The notes under the pieces: generated by a model | Told to the model about the DNA's origin: nothing | The model's database searches: none | The model's input: only the letters and a program-made list of their open reading frames with translations | Part shown: one piece after another, positions 50,301-63,500 of the stretch | Position numbering within the stretch: position 1 is the first letter of the stretch | How the letters are laid out: each line of letters opens with the position of its first letter | NCBI GenBank assembly: GCA_039707655.1 | Contig: CM077673.1 | Location: 5,900,001-5,964,000, forward strand | DNA: 64,000 nucleotides | DNA from: Elymus sibiricus | Lineage: Eukaryota; Streptophyta; Magnoliopsida; Poales; Poaceae | Direction of reading: 5' to 3' | Made by a program: the position numbers and the translations under genes

Positions 50301-53300
50301 CTGGTCAGAATGGACAAAATCTGCAAGTTTTGGCGAGGTCCCCGTAAGCGGACCCCGGGGTTCCCCGAACATTTGGATTGCCCCGGGACCCATAATCAGA
50401 GAGTAATAGCATAGAAAACAGGTAAGAATTGACCAAATCTGCGAGTTTTGGCGATGTCCCCGTAACCGGTCCACGGGCTTACCCGAACGTTCGGACGACC
50501 ACGACAACCAAAAAACAGTGAATAATAGAACAGGAAACTAGTAAGAATGGACCAAATCTGCGAGTTTTGGTGAGGTCCCCGTAACCGGACCCTGGGCTTC
50601 CCCGAACGTTCGGACGACCACGACAACCAAAAAACAGTGAATAATAGCATAGAAAACTGGTAAGAATGCACCAAATTTGCGAGTTTTGGAAAGGTCCCCG
50701 TAACCGGACCCCGAGCATCCCCAAATGTTGGGACGACCACAACAACCAAAAACAGTGAATAATAGCATAGAAAAGTGGTCAGACTGGACCAAATCTGCGA
50801 GTTCTGGCGAGGTCCCCGTAAGCGGACCCCATGGTTCCCCGAACGTCTCGATCGTCCCAAGACCCAAAATCAGTGAGTAATAGCATAGAAAACTGGCCGG
50901 AACAGACAAAATCTGCTAGTTTTGGCGAGGTCCCGGTAACCGGTCCACGGGCTTCCCCGAATGTTTGGACGGCCACGACAACCAAAAAAACAGTGAATAA
51001 TAGCATAGAAATCTGGTCAGAATGGACAAAATCTGCGAGTTTTGGGGAGGTCCCCGTAAGCGAACCCGGGGGTTCCCCGAACATTTGGATCGCCCCGGGA
51101 CCCATAATCAGTGAGTAATAGCATAGAAAACAGGTAAGAATGGACCAAATCTGCGAGTTTTGGCGATGTCACCGTAACCGGTCCACAGGCTTCCCCGAAC
51201 GTTCGGACGACCAAGACAACCAAAAAACAGTGAATAATAGCACAGAAAGCTAGTAAGAATGGACCAAATCTGCGAGTTTTGGCAAGGTCCCCGTAACCGG
51301 ACCCCGGGTTTCCCCGAACGTTCGGACGACCACTACAACCAAAAAACAGTGAATAATAGCATAGAAAACCGGTCAGAATGGACCAAATCTGCGAGTTTTG
51401 GCAAGGTCCCCGTAACCGGACCCCGGGCATCCCCAAATGTTGGGACGACCACAACAACCAAAAACAGTGAATACTAGCATAGAAAACAGGTAAGAATGGA
51501 CCAAATCTGCGAGTTTTGGCGAGGTCCCCGTAAGCGGACCCCATGGTTCCCCGAACGTCTCGATCGTCCCAAGACCCAAAATCAGTGAGTAATAGCATAG
51601 AAAACTGGCCGGAACAGACAAAATCTGCTAGTTTTGGCGAGGTCCCGGTAACCGGTCCACGGGCTTCCCCGAATGTTTGGACGGCCACGACAACCAAAAA
51701 AACAGTGAATAATAGCATAGAAATCTGGTCAGAATGGACAAAATCTGCGAGTTTTGGGGAGGTCCCCGTAAGCGAACCCCGGGGTTCCCCGAACATTTGG
51801 ATCGCCCCGGGACCCATAATCAGTGAGTAATAGCATAGAAAACAGGTAAGAATGGACCAAATATGCGAGTTTTGGTGATGTCACCGTAACCGGTCCACAG
51901 GCTTCCCCGAACGTTCGGACGACCAAGACAACCAAAAAACAGTGAATAATAGCACAGAAAGCTAGTAAGAATGGACCAAATCTGCGAGTTTTGGCGAGGT
52001 CCCCGTAACCGGACCCCGGGCTTCCCCGAACGTTCGGACGACCACGACAACCAAAAAACAGTGAATAATAGCATAGAAAACCGGTAAGAATGGACCAAAT
52101 CTGCGAGTTTTGGCAAGGTCCCCGTAACCGGACCCCGGGCATCCCCAAATGTTGGGACGACCACAACAACCAAAAGCAGTGAATAATAGCATAGAAAACA
52201 AGTAAGAATGGACCAAATCTGCGAGTTTTGGCGAGGTCCCCGTAAGCGGACCCCATGGTTCCCCGAACGTTTCGATCGTCCCGAGACCGAAAATCAGTGA
52301 GTAATAGCATAGAAAACTGGCCGGAAAAGACAAAATCTGCTAGTTTTGGTGAGGTCCCGGTAACCGGTCCACGGGCTTCCCCGAATGTTCGGACGGCCAC
52401 GACAACCAATAAAACAGTGAATAATAGCATAGAAATCTGGTCAGAATGGACAAAATCTGCAAGTTTTGGCGAGGTCCCCGTAAGCGGACCCCGGGGTTCC
52501 CCGAACATTTGGATCGCCCCGGGACCCATAATCAGAGAGTAATAGCATAGAAAACAGGTAAGAATTGACCAAATCTGCGAGTTTTGGCGATGTCCCCGTA
52601 ACCGGTCCACGGGCTTACCCGAACGTTCGGACGACCACGACAACCAAAAAACAGTGAATAATAGAACAGGAAACTAGTAAGAATGGACCAAATCTGCGAG
52701 TTTTGGTGAGGTCCCCGTAACCGGACCCTGGGCTTCCCCGAACGTTCGGACGACCACGACAACCAAAAAACAGTGAATAATAGCATAGAAAACTGGTAAG
52801 AATGCACCAAATTTGCGAGTTTTGGAAAGGTCCCCGTAACCGGACCCCGAGCATCCCCAAATGTTGGGACGACCACAACAACCAAAAACAGTGAATAATA
52901 GCATAGAAAACTGGTCAGACTGGACCAAATCTGCGAGTTCTGGCGAGGTCCCCGTAAGCGGACCCCATGGTTCCCCGAACGTCTCGATCGTCCCAAGACC
53001 CAAAATCAGTGAGTAATAGCATAGAAAACTGGCCGGAACAGACAAAATCTGCTAGTTTTGGCGAGGTCCCGGTAACCGGTCCACGGGCTTCCCCGAATGT
53101 TCGGACGGCCACGACAACCAAAAAAACAGTGAATAATAGCATAGAAATCTGGTCAGAATGGACAAAATCTGCGAGTTTTGGGGAGGTCCCCGTAAGCGAA
53201 CCCCGGGGTTCCCCGAACATTTGGATCGCCCCGGGACCCATAATCAGTGAGTAATAGCATAGAAAACAGGTAAGAATGGACCAAATATGCGAGTTTTGGT

Positions 53301-54526
53301 GATGTCACCGTAACCGGTCCACAGGCTTCCCCGAACGTTCGGACGACCAAGACAACCAAAAAACAGTGAATAATAGCACAGAAAGCTAGTAAGAATGGAC
53401 CAAATCTGCGAGTTTTGGCGAGGTCCCCGTAACCGGACCCCGGGCTTCCCCGAACGTTCGGACGACCACGACAACCAAAAAACAGTGAATAATAGCATAG
53501 AAAACCGGTAAGAATGGACCAAATCTGCTAGTTTTGGCAAGGTCCCCGTAACCGGACCCCGGGCATCCCCAAATGTTGGGACGACCACAACAACCAAAAG
53601 CAGTGAATAATAGCATAGAAAACAAGTAAGAATGGACCAAATCTGCGAGTTTTGGCGAGGTCCCCGTAAGCGGACCCCATGGTTCCCCGAACGTTTCGAT
53701 CGTCCCGAGACCGAAAATCAGTGAGTAATAGCATAGAAAACTGGCCGGAAAAGACAAAATCTGCTAGTTTTGGTGAGGTCCCGGTAACCGGTCCACGGGC
53801 TTCCCCGAATGTTCGGACGGCCACGACAACCAATAAAACAGTGAATAATAGCATAGAAATCTGGTCAGAATGGACAAAATCTGCAAGTTTTGGCGAGGTC
53901 CCCGTAAGCGGACCCCGGGGTTCCCCGAACATTTGGATTGCCCCGGGACCCATAATCAGAGAGTAATAGCATAGAAAACAGGTAAGAATTGACCAAATCT
54001 GCGAGTTTTGGCGATGTCCCCGTAACCGGTCCACGGGCTTACCCGAACGTTCGGACGACCACGACAACCAAAAAACAGTGAATAATAGAACAGGAAACTA
54101 GTAAGAATGGACCAAATCTGCGAGTTTTGGTGAGGTCCCCGTAACCGGACCCTGGGCTTCCCCGAACGTTCGGACGACCACGACAACCAAAAAACAGTGA
54201 ATAATAGCATAGAAAACTGGTAAGAATGCACCAAATTTGCGAGTTTTGGAAAGGTCCCCGTAACCGGACCCCGAGCATCCCCAAATGTTGGGACGACCAC
54301 AACAACCAAAAACAGTGAATAATAGCATAGAAAAGTGGTCAGACTGGACCAAATCTGCGAGTTCTGGCGAGGTCCCCGTAAGCGGACCCCATGGTTCCCC
54401 GAACGTCTCGATCGTCCCAAGACCCAAAATCAGTGAGTAATAGCATAGAAAACTGGCCGGAACAGACAAAATCTGCTAGTTTTGGCGAGGTCCCGGTAAC
54501 CGGTCCACGGGCTTCCCCGAATGTTC
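47386..54526 (+). repeat. Tandem duplication of a 3560-bp, 30-monomer unit
   Basis: Private marks recur at exactly 3560 bp: GAACCCGGGGG (G at 47508, 51068), CCGGGTTTCC (T at 47749, 51309), GGATTGCC (T at 50379, 53939) and AAAAGTGG (G at 50775, 54335). Mismatches at 47385/50945 (T/C) and 50966/54526 (T/C) place the start at 47386-47406, a window of about 20 bases. Copies are therefore about 47.39-50.95 and 50.95-54.51 kb. The unit is 2.5 times 1,424 bp, so the two HOR subtypes fall out of alternation at the junction (AATAAA at 50272, then 52408). TGCACC (C at 49363) is a later change in copy 1. Confidence 0.95.
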
Positions 54527-57500
54527 GGACGGCCACGACAACCAAAAAAACAGTGAATAATAGCATAGAAATCTGGTCAGAATGGACAAAATCTGCGAGT
54601 TTTGGGGAGGTCCCCGTAAGCGAACCCCGGGGTTCCCCGAACATTTGGATCGCCCCGGGACCCATAATCAGTGAGTAATAGCATAGAAAACAGGTAAGAA
54701 TGGACCAAATATGCGAGTTTTGGTGATGTCACCGTAACCGGTCCACAGGCTTCCCCGAACGTTCGGACGACCAAGACAACCAAAAAACAGTGAATAATAG
54801 CACAGAAAGCTAGTAAGAATGGACCAAATCTGCGAGTTTTGGCGAGGTCCCCGTAACCGGACCCCGGGCTTCCCCGAACGTTCGGACGACCACGACAACC
54901 AAAAAACAGTGAATAATAGCATAGAAAACCGGTAAGAATGGACCAAATCTGCTAGTTTTGGCAAGGTCCCCGTAACCGGACCCCGGGCATCCCCAAATGT
55001 TGGGACGACCACAAAAACCAAAAGCAGTGAATAATAGCATAGAAAACAAGTAAGAATGGACCAAATCTGCGAGTTTTGGCGAGGTCCCCGTAAGCGGACC
55101 CCATGGTTCCCCGAACGTTTCGATCGTCCCGAGACCGAAAATCAGTGAGTAATAGCATAGAAAACTGGCCGGAAAAGACAAAATCTGCTAGTTTTGGTGA
55201 GGTCCCGGTAACCGGTCCACGGGCTTCCCCGAATGTTCGGACGGCCACGACAACCAATAAAACAGTGAATAATAGCATAGAAATCTGGTCAGAATGGACA
55301 AAATCTGCAAGTTTTGGCGAGGTCCCCGTAAGCGGACCCCGGGGTTCCCCGAACTTTTGGATCGCCCCGGGACCCATAATCAGAGAGTAATAGCATAGAA
55401 AACAGGTAAGAATTGACCAAATCTGCGAGTTTTGGCGATGTCCCCGTAACCGGTCCACGGGCTTACCCGAACGTTCGGACGACCACGACAACCAAAAAAC
55501 AGTGAATAATAGAACAGGAAACTAGTAAGAATGGACCAAATCTGCGAGTTTTGGTGAGGTCCCCGTAACCGGACCCTGGGCTTCCCCGAACGTTCGGACG
55601 ACCACGACAACCAAAAAACAGTGAATAATAGCATAGAAAACTGGTAAGAAGGCACCAAATTTGCGAGTTTTGGAAAGGTCCCCGTAACCGGACCCCGAGC
55701 ATCCCCAAATGTTGGGACGACCACAACAACCAAAAACAGTGAATAATAGCATAGAAAACTGGTCAGACTGGACCAAATCTGCGAGTTCTGGCGAGGTCCC
55801 CGTAAGCGGACCCCATGGTTCCCCGAACGTCTCGATCGTCCCAAGACCCAAAATCAGTGAGTAATAGCATAGAAAACTGGCCGGAACAGACAAAATCTGC
55901 TAGTTTTGGCGAGGTCCCGGTAACCGGTCCACGGGCTTCCCCGAATGTTCGGACGGCCACGACAACCAAAAAAACAGTGAATAATAGCATAGAAATCTGG
56001 TCAGAATGGACAAAATCTGCGAGTTTTGGGGAGGTCCCCGTAAGCGAACCCCGGGGTTCCCCGAACATTTGGATCGCCCCGGGACCCATAATCAGTGAGT
56101 AATAGCATAGAAAACAGGTAAGAATGGACCAAATATGCGAGTTTTGGTGATGTCACCGTAACCGGTCCACAGGCTTCCCCGAACGTTCGGACGACCAAGA
56201 CAACCAAAAAACAGTGAATAATAGCACAGAAAGCTAGTAAGAATGGACCAAATCTGCGAGTTTTGGCGAGGTCCCCGTAACCGGACCCCGGGCTTCCCCG
56301 AACGTTCGGACGACCACGACAACCAAAAAACAGTGAATAATAGCATAGAAAACCGGTAAGAATGGACCAAATCTGCTAGTTTTGGCAAGGTCCCCGTAAC
56401 CGGACCCCGGGCATCCCCAAATGTTGGGACGACCACAAAAACCAAAAGCAGTGAATAATAGCATAGAAAACAAGTAAGAATGGACCAAATCTGCGAGTTT
56501 TGGCGAGGTCCCCGTAAGCGGACCCCATGGTTCCCCGAACGTTTCGATCGTCCCGAGACCGAAAATCAGTGAGTAATAGCATAGAAAACTGGCCGGAAAA
56601 GACAAAATCTGCTAGTTTTGGTGAGGTCCCGGTAACCGGTCCACGGGCTTCCCCGAATGTTCGGACGGCCACGACAACCAATAAAACAGTGAATAATAGC
56701 ATAGAAATCTGGTCAGAATGGACAAAATCTGCAAGTTTTGGCGAGGTCCCCGTAAGCGGACCCCGGGGTTCCCCGAACATTTGGATCGCCCCGGGACCCA
56801 TAATCAGAGAGTAATAGCATAGAAAACAGGTAAGAATTGACCAAATCTGCGAGTTTTGGCGATGTCCCCGTAACCGGTCCACGGGCTTACCCGAACGTTC
56901 GGACGACCACGACAACCAAAAAACAGTGAATAATAGAACAGGAAACTAGTAAGAATGGACCAAATCTGCGAGTTTTGGTGAGGTCCCCGTAACCGGACCC
57001 TGGGCTTCCCCGAACGTTCGGACGACCACGACAACCAAAAAACAGTGAATAATAGCATAGAAAACTGGTAAGAATGCACCAAATTTGCGAGTTTTGGAAA
57101 GGTCCCCGTAACCGGACCCCGAGCATCCCCAAATGTTGGGACGACCACAACAACCAAAAACAGTGAATAATAGCATAGAAAACTGGTCAGACTGGACCAA
57201 ATCTGCGAGTTCTGGCGAGGTCCCCGTAAGCGGACCCCATGGTTCCCCGAACGTCTCGATCGTCCCAAGACCCAAAATCAGTGAGTAATAGCATAGAAAA
57301 CTGGCCGGAACAGACAAAATCTGCTAGTTTTGGCGAGGTCCCGGTAACCGGTCCACGGGCTTCCCCGAATGTTCGGACGGCCACGACAACCAAAAAAACA
57401 GTGAATAATAGCATAGAAATCTGGTCAGAATGGACAAAATCTGCGAGTTTTGGGGAGGTCCCCGTAAGCGAACCCCGGGGTTCCCCGAACATTTGGATCG

Positions 57501-60500
57501 CCCCGGGACCCATAATCAGTGAGTAATAGCATAGAAAACAGGTAAGAATGGACCAAATATGCGAGTTTTGGTGATGTCACCGTAACCGGTCCACAGGCTT
57601 CCCCGAACGTTCGGACGACCAAGACAACCAAAAAACAGTGAATAATAGCACAGAAAGCTAGTAAGAATGGACCAAATCTGCGAGTTTTGGCGAGGTCCCC
57701 GTAACCGGACCCCGGGCTTCCCCGAACGTTCGGACGACCACGACAACCAAAAAACAGTGAATAATAGCATAGAAAACCGGTAAGAATGGACCAAATCTGC
57801 TAGTTTTGGCAAGGTCCCCGTAACCGGACCCCGGGCATCCCCAAATGTTGGGACGACCACAAAAACCAAAAGCAGTGAATAATAGCATAGAAAACAAGTA
57901 AGAATGGACCAAATCTGCGAGTTTTGGCGAGGTCCCCGTAAGCGGACCCCATGGTTCCCCGAACGTTTCGATCGTCCCGAGACCGAAAATCAGTGAGTAA
58001 TAGCATAGAAAACTGGCCGGAAAAGACAAAATCTGCTAGTTTTGGTGAGGTCCCGGTAACCGGTCCACGGGCTTCCCCGAATGTTCGGACGGCCACGACA
58101 ACCAATAAAACAGTGAATAATAGCATAGAAATCTGGTCAGAATGGACAAAATCTGCAAGTTTTGGCGAGGTCCCCGTAAGCGGACCCCGGGGTTCCCCGA
58201 ACATTTGGATCGCCCCGGGACCCATAATCAGAGAGTAATAGCATAGAAAACAGGTAAGAATTGACCAAATCTGCGAGTTTTGGCGATGTCCCCGTAACCG
58301 GTCCACGGGCTTACCCGAACGTTCGGACGACCACGACAACCAAAAAACAGTGAATAATAGAACAGGAAACTAGTAAGAATGGACCAAATCTGCGAGTTTT
58401 GGTGAGGTCCCCGTAACCGGACCCTGGGCTTCCCCGAACGTTCGGACGACCACGACAACCAAAAAACAGTGAATAATAGCATAGAAAACTTGTAAGAATG
58501 CACCAAATTTGCGAGTTTTGGAAAGGTCCCCGTAACCGGACCCCGAGCATCCCCAAATGTTGGGACGACCACAACAACCAAAAACAGTGAATAATAGCAT
58601 AGAAAACTGGTCAGACTGGACCAAATCTGCGAGTTCTGGCGAGGTCCCCGTAAGCGGACCCCATGGTTCCCCGAACGTCTCGATCGTCCCAAGACCCAAA
58701 ATCAGTGAGTAATAGCATAGAAAACTGGCCGGAACAGACAAAATCTGCTAGTTTTGGCGAGGTCCCGGTAACCGGTCCACGGGCTTCCCCGAATGTTCGG
58801 ACGGCCACGACAACCAAAAAAACAGTGAATAATAGCATAGAAATCTGGTCAGAATGGACAAAATCTGCGAGTTTTGGGGAGGTCCCCGTAAGCGAACCCC
58901 GGGGTTCCCCGAACATTTGGATCGCCCCGGGACCCATAATCAGTGAGTAATAGCATAGAAAACAGGTAAGAATGGACCAAATATGCGAGTTTTGGTGATG
59001 TCACCGTAACCGGTCCACAGGCTTCCCCGAACGTTCGGACGACCAAGACAACCAAAAAACAGTGAATAATAGCACAGAAAGCTAGTAAGAATGGACCAAA
59101 TCTGCGAGTTTTGGCGAGGTCCCCGTAACCGGACCCCGGGCTTCCCCGAACGTTCGGACGACCACGACAACCAAAAAACAGTGAATAATAGCATAGAAAA
59201 CCGGTAAGAATGGACCAAATCTGCTAGTTTTGGCAAGGTCCCCGTAACCGGACCCCGGGCATCCCCAAATGTTGGGACGACCACAACAACCAAAAGCAGT
59301 GAATAATAGCATAGAAAACAAGTAAGAATGGACCAAATCTGCGAGTTTTGGCGAGGTCCCCGTAAGCGGACCCCATGGTTCCCCGAACGTTTCGATCGTC
59401 CCGAGACCGAAAATCAGTGAGTAATAGCATAGAAAACTGGCCGGAAAAGACAAAATCTGCTAGTTTTGGTGAGGTCCCGGTAACCGGTCCACGGGCTTCC
59501 CCGAATGTTCGGACGGCCACGACAACCAATAAAACAGTGAATAATAGCATAGAAATCTGGTCAGAATGGACAAAATCTGCAAGTTTTGGCGAGGTCCCCG
59601 TAAGCGGACCCCGGGGTTCCCCGAACATTTGGATCGCCCCGGGACCCATAATCAGAGAGTAATAGCATAGAAAACAGGTAAGAATTGACCAAATCTGCGA
59701 GTTTTGGCGATGTCCCCGTAACCGGTCCACGGGCTTACCCGAACGTTCGGACGACCACGACAACCAAAAAAAGTGAATAATAGAACAGGAAACTAGTAAG
59801 AATGGACCAAATCTGCGAGTTTTGGTGAGGTCCCCGTAACCGGACCCTGGGCTTCCCCGAACGTTCGGACGACCACGACAACCAAAAAACAGTGAATAAT
59901 AGCATAGAAAACTGGTAAGAAGGCACCAAATTTACGAGTTTTGGAAAGGTCCCCGTAACCGGACCCCGAGCATCCCCAAATGTTGGGACGACCACAACAA
60001 CCAAAAACAGTGAATAATAGCATAGAAAACTGGTCAGACTGGACCAAATCTGCGAGTTCTGGCGAGGTCCCCGTAAGCGGACCCCATGGTTCCCCGAACG
60101 TCTCGATCGTCCCAAGACCCAAAATCAGTGAGTAATAGCATAGAAAACTGGCCGGAACAGACAAAATCTGCTAGTTTTAGCGAGGTCCCGGTAACCGGTC
60201 CACGGGCTTCCCCGAATGTTCGGACGGCCACGACAACCAAAAAAACAGTGAATAATAGCATAGAAATCTGGTCAGAATGGACAAAATCTGCGAGTTTTGG
60301 GGAGGTCCCCGTAAGCGAACCCCGGGGTTCCCCGAACATTTGGATCGCCCCGGGACCCATAATCAGTGAGTAATAGCATAGAAAACAGGTAAGAATGGAC
60401 CAAATATGCGAGTTTTGGTGATGTCACCGTAACCGGTCCACAGGCTTCCCCGAACGTTCGGACGACCAAGACAACCAAAAAACAGTGAATAATAGCACAG

Positions 60501-63500
60501 AAAGCTAGTAAGAATGGACCAAATCTGCGAGTTTTGGCGAGGTCCCCGTAACCGGACCCCGGGCTTCCCCGAACGTTCGGACGACCACGACAACCAAAAA
60601 ACAGTGAATAATAGCATAGAAAACCGGTAAGAATGGACCAAATCTGCTAGTTTTGGCAAGGTCCCCGTAACCGGACCCCGGGCATCCCCAAATGTTGGGA
60701 CGACCACAAAAACCAAAAGCAGTGAATAATAGCATAGAAAACAAGTAAGAATGGACCAAATCTGCGAGTTTTGGCGAGGTCCCCGTAAGCGGACCCCATG
60801 GTTCCCCGAACGTTTCGATCGTCCCGAGACCGAAAATCAGTGAGTAATAGCATAGAAAACTGGCCGGAAAAGACAAAATCTGCTAGTTTTGGTGAGGTCC
60901 CGGTAACCGGTCCACGGGCTTCCCCGAATGTTCGGACGGCCACGACAACCAATAAAACAGTGAATAATAGCATAGAAATCTGGTCAGAATGGACAAAATC
61001 TGCAAGTTTTGGCGAGGTCCCCGTAAGCGGACCCCGGGGTTCCCCGAACATTTGGATCGCCCCGGGACCCATAATCAGAGAGTAATAGCATAGAAAACAG
61101 GTAAGAATTGACCAAATCTGCGAGTTTTGGCGATGTCCCCGTAACCGGTCCACGGGCTTACCCGAACGTTCGGACGACCACGACAACCAAAAAACAGTGA
61201 ATAATAGAACAGGAAACTAGTAAGAATGGACCAAATCTGCGAGTTTTGGTGAGGTCCCCGTAACCGGACCCTGGGCTTCCCCGAACGTTCGGACGACCAC
61301 GACAACCAAAAAACAGTGAATAATAGCATAGAAAACTGGTAAGAATGCACCAAATTTGCGAGTTTTGGAAAGGTCCCCGTAACCGGACCCCGAGCATCCC
61401 CAAATGTTGGGACGACCACAACAACCAAAAACAGTGAATAATAGCATAGAAAACTGGTCAGACTGGACCAAATCTGCGAGTTCTGGCGAGGTCCCCGTAA
61501 GCGGACCCCATGGTTCCCCGAACGTCTCGATCGTCCCAAGACCCAAAATCAGTGAGTAATAGCATAGAAAACTGGCCGGAACAGACAAAATCTGCTAGTT
61601 TTGGCGAGGTCCCGGTAACCGGTCCACGGGCTTCCCCGAATGTTCGGACGGCCACGACAACCAAAAAAACAGTGAATAATAGCATAGAAATCTGGTCAGA
61701 ATGGACAAAATCTGCGAGTTTTGGGGAGGTCCCCGTAAGCGAACCCCGGGGTTCCCCGAACATTTGGATCGCCCCGGGACCCATAATCAGTGAGTAATAG
61801 CATAGAAAACAGGTAAGAATGGACCAAATATGCGAGTTTTGGTGATGTCACCGTAACCGGTCCACAGGCTTCCCCGAACGTTCGGACGACCAAGACAACC
61901 AAAAAACAGTGAATAATAGCACAGAAAGCTAGTAAGAATGGACCAAATCTGCGAGTTTTGGCGAGGTCCCCGTAACCGGACCCCGGGCTTCCCCGAACGT
62001 TCGGACGACCACGACAACCAAAAAACAGTGAATAATAGCATAGAAAACCGGTAAGAATGGACCAAATCTGCTAGTTTTGGCAAGGTCCCCGTAACCGGAC
62101 CCCGGGCATCCCCAAATGTTGGGACGACCACAAAAACCAAAAGCAGTGAATAATAGCATAGAAAACAAGTAAGAATGGACCAAATCTGCGAGTTTTGGCG
62201 AGGTCCCCGTAAGCGGACCCCATGGTTCCCCGAACGTTTCGATCGTCCCGAGACCGAAAATCAGTGAGTAATAGCATAGAAAACTGGCCGGAAAAGACAA
62301 AATCTGCTAGTTTTGGTGAGGTCCCGGTAACCGGTCCACGGGCTTCCCCGAATGTTCGGACGGCCACGACAACCAATAAAACAGTGAATAATAGCATAGA
62401 AATCTGGTCAGAATGGACAAAATCTGCAAGTTTTGGCGAGGTCCCCGTAAGCGGACCCCGGGGTTCCCCGAACATTTGGATCGCCCCGGGACCCATAATC
62501 AGAGAGTAATAGCATAGAAAACAGGTAAGAATTGACCAAATCTGCGAGTTTTGGCGATGTCCCCGTAACCGGTCCACGGGCTTACCCGAACGTTCGGACG
62601 ACCACGACAACCAAAAAACAGTGAATAATAGAACAGGAAACTAGTAAGAATGGACCAAATCTGCGAGTTTTGGTGAGGTCCCCGTAACCGGACCCTGGGC
62701 TTCCCCGAACGTTCGGACGACCACGACAACCAAAAAACAGTGAATAATAGCATAGAAAACTGGTAAGAATGCACCAAATTTGCGAGTTTTGGAAAGGTCC
62801 CCGTAACCGGACCCCGAGCATCCCCAAATGTTGGGACGACCACAACAACCAAAAACAGTGAATAATAGCATAGAAAACTGGTCAGACTGGACCAAATCTG
62901 CGAGTTCTGGCGAGGTCCCCGTAAGCGGACCCCATGGTTCCCCGAACGTCTCGATCGTCCCAAGACCCAAAATCAGTGAGTAATAGCATAGAAAACTGGC
63001 CGGAACAGACAAAATCTGCTAGTTTTGGCGAGGTCCCGGTAACCGGTCCACGGGCTTCCCCGAATGTTCGGACGGCCACGACAACCAAAAAAACAGTGAA
63101 TAATAGCATAGAAATCTGGTCAGAATGGACAAAATCTGCGAGTTTTGGGGAGGTCCCCGTAAGCGAACCCCGGGGTTCCCCGAACATTTGGATCGCCCCG
63201 GGACCCATAATCAGTGAGTAATAGCATAGAAAACAGGTAAGAATGGACCAAATATGCGAGTTTTGGTGATGTCACCGTAACCGGTCCACAGGCTTCCCCG
63301 AACGTTCGGACGACCAAGACAACCAAAAAACAGTGAATAATAGCACAGAAAGCTAGTAAGAATGGACCAAATCTGCGAGTTTTGGCGAGGTCCCCGTAAC
63401 CGGACCCCGGGCTTCCCCGAACGTTCGGACGACCACGACAACCAAAAAACAGTGAATAATAGCATAGAAAACCGGTAAGAATGGACCAAATCTGCTAGTT

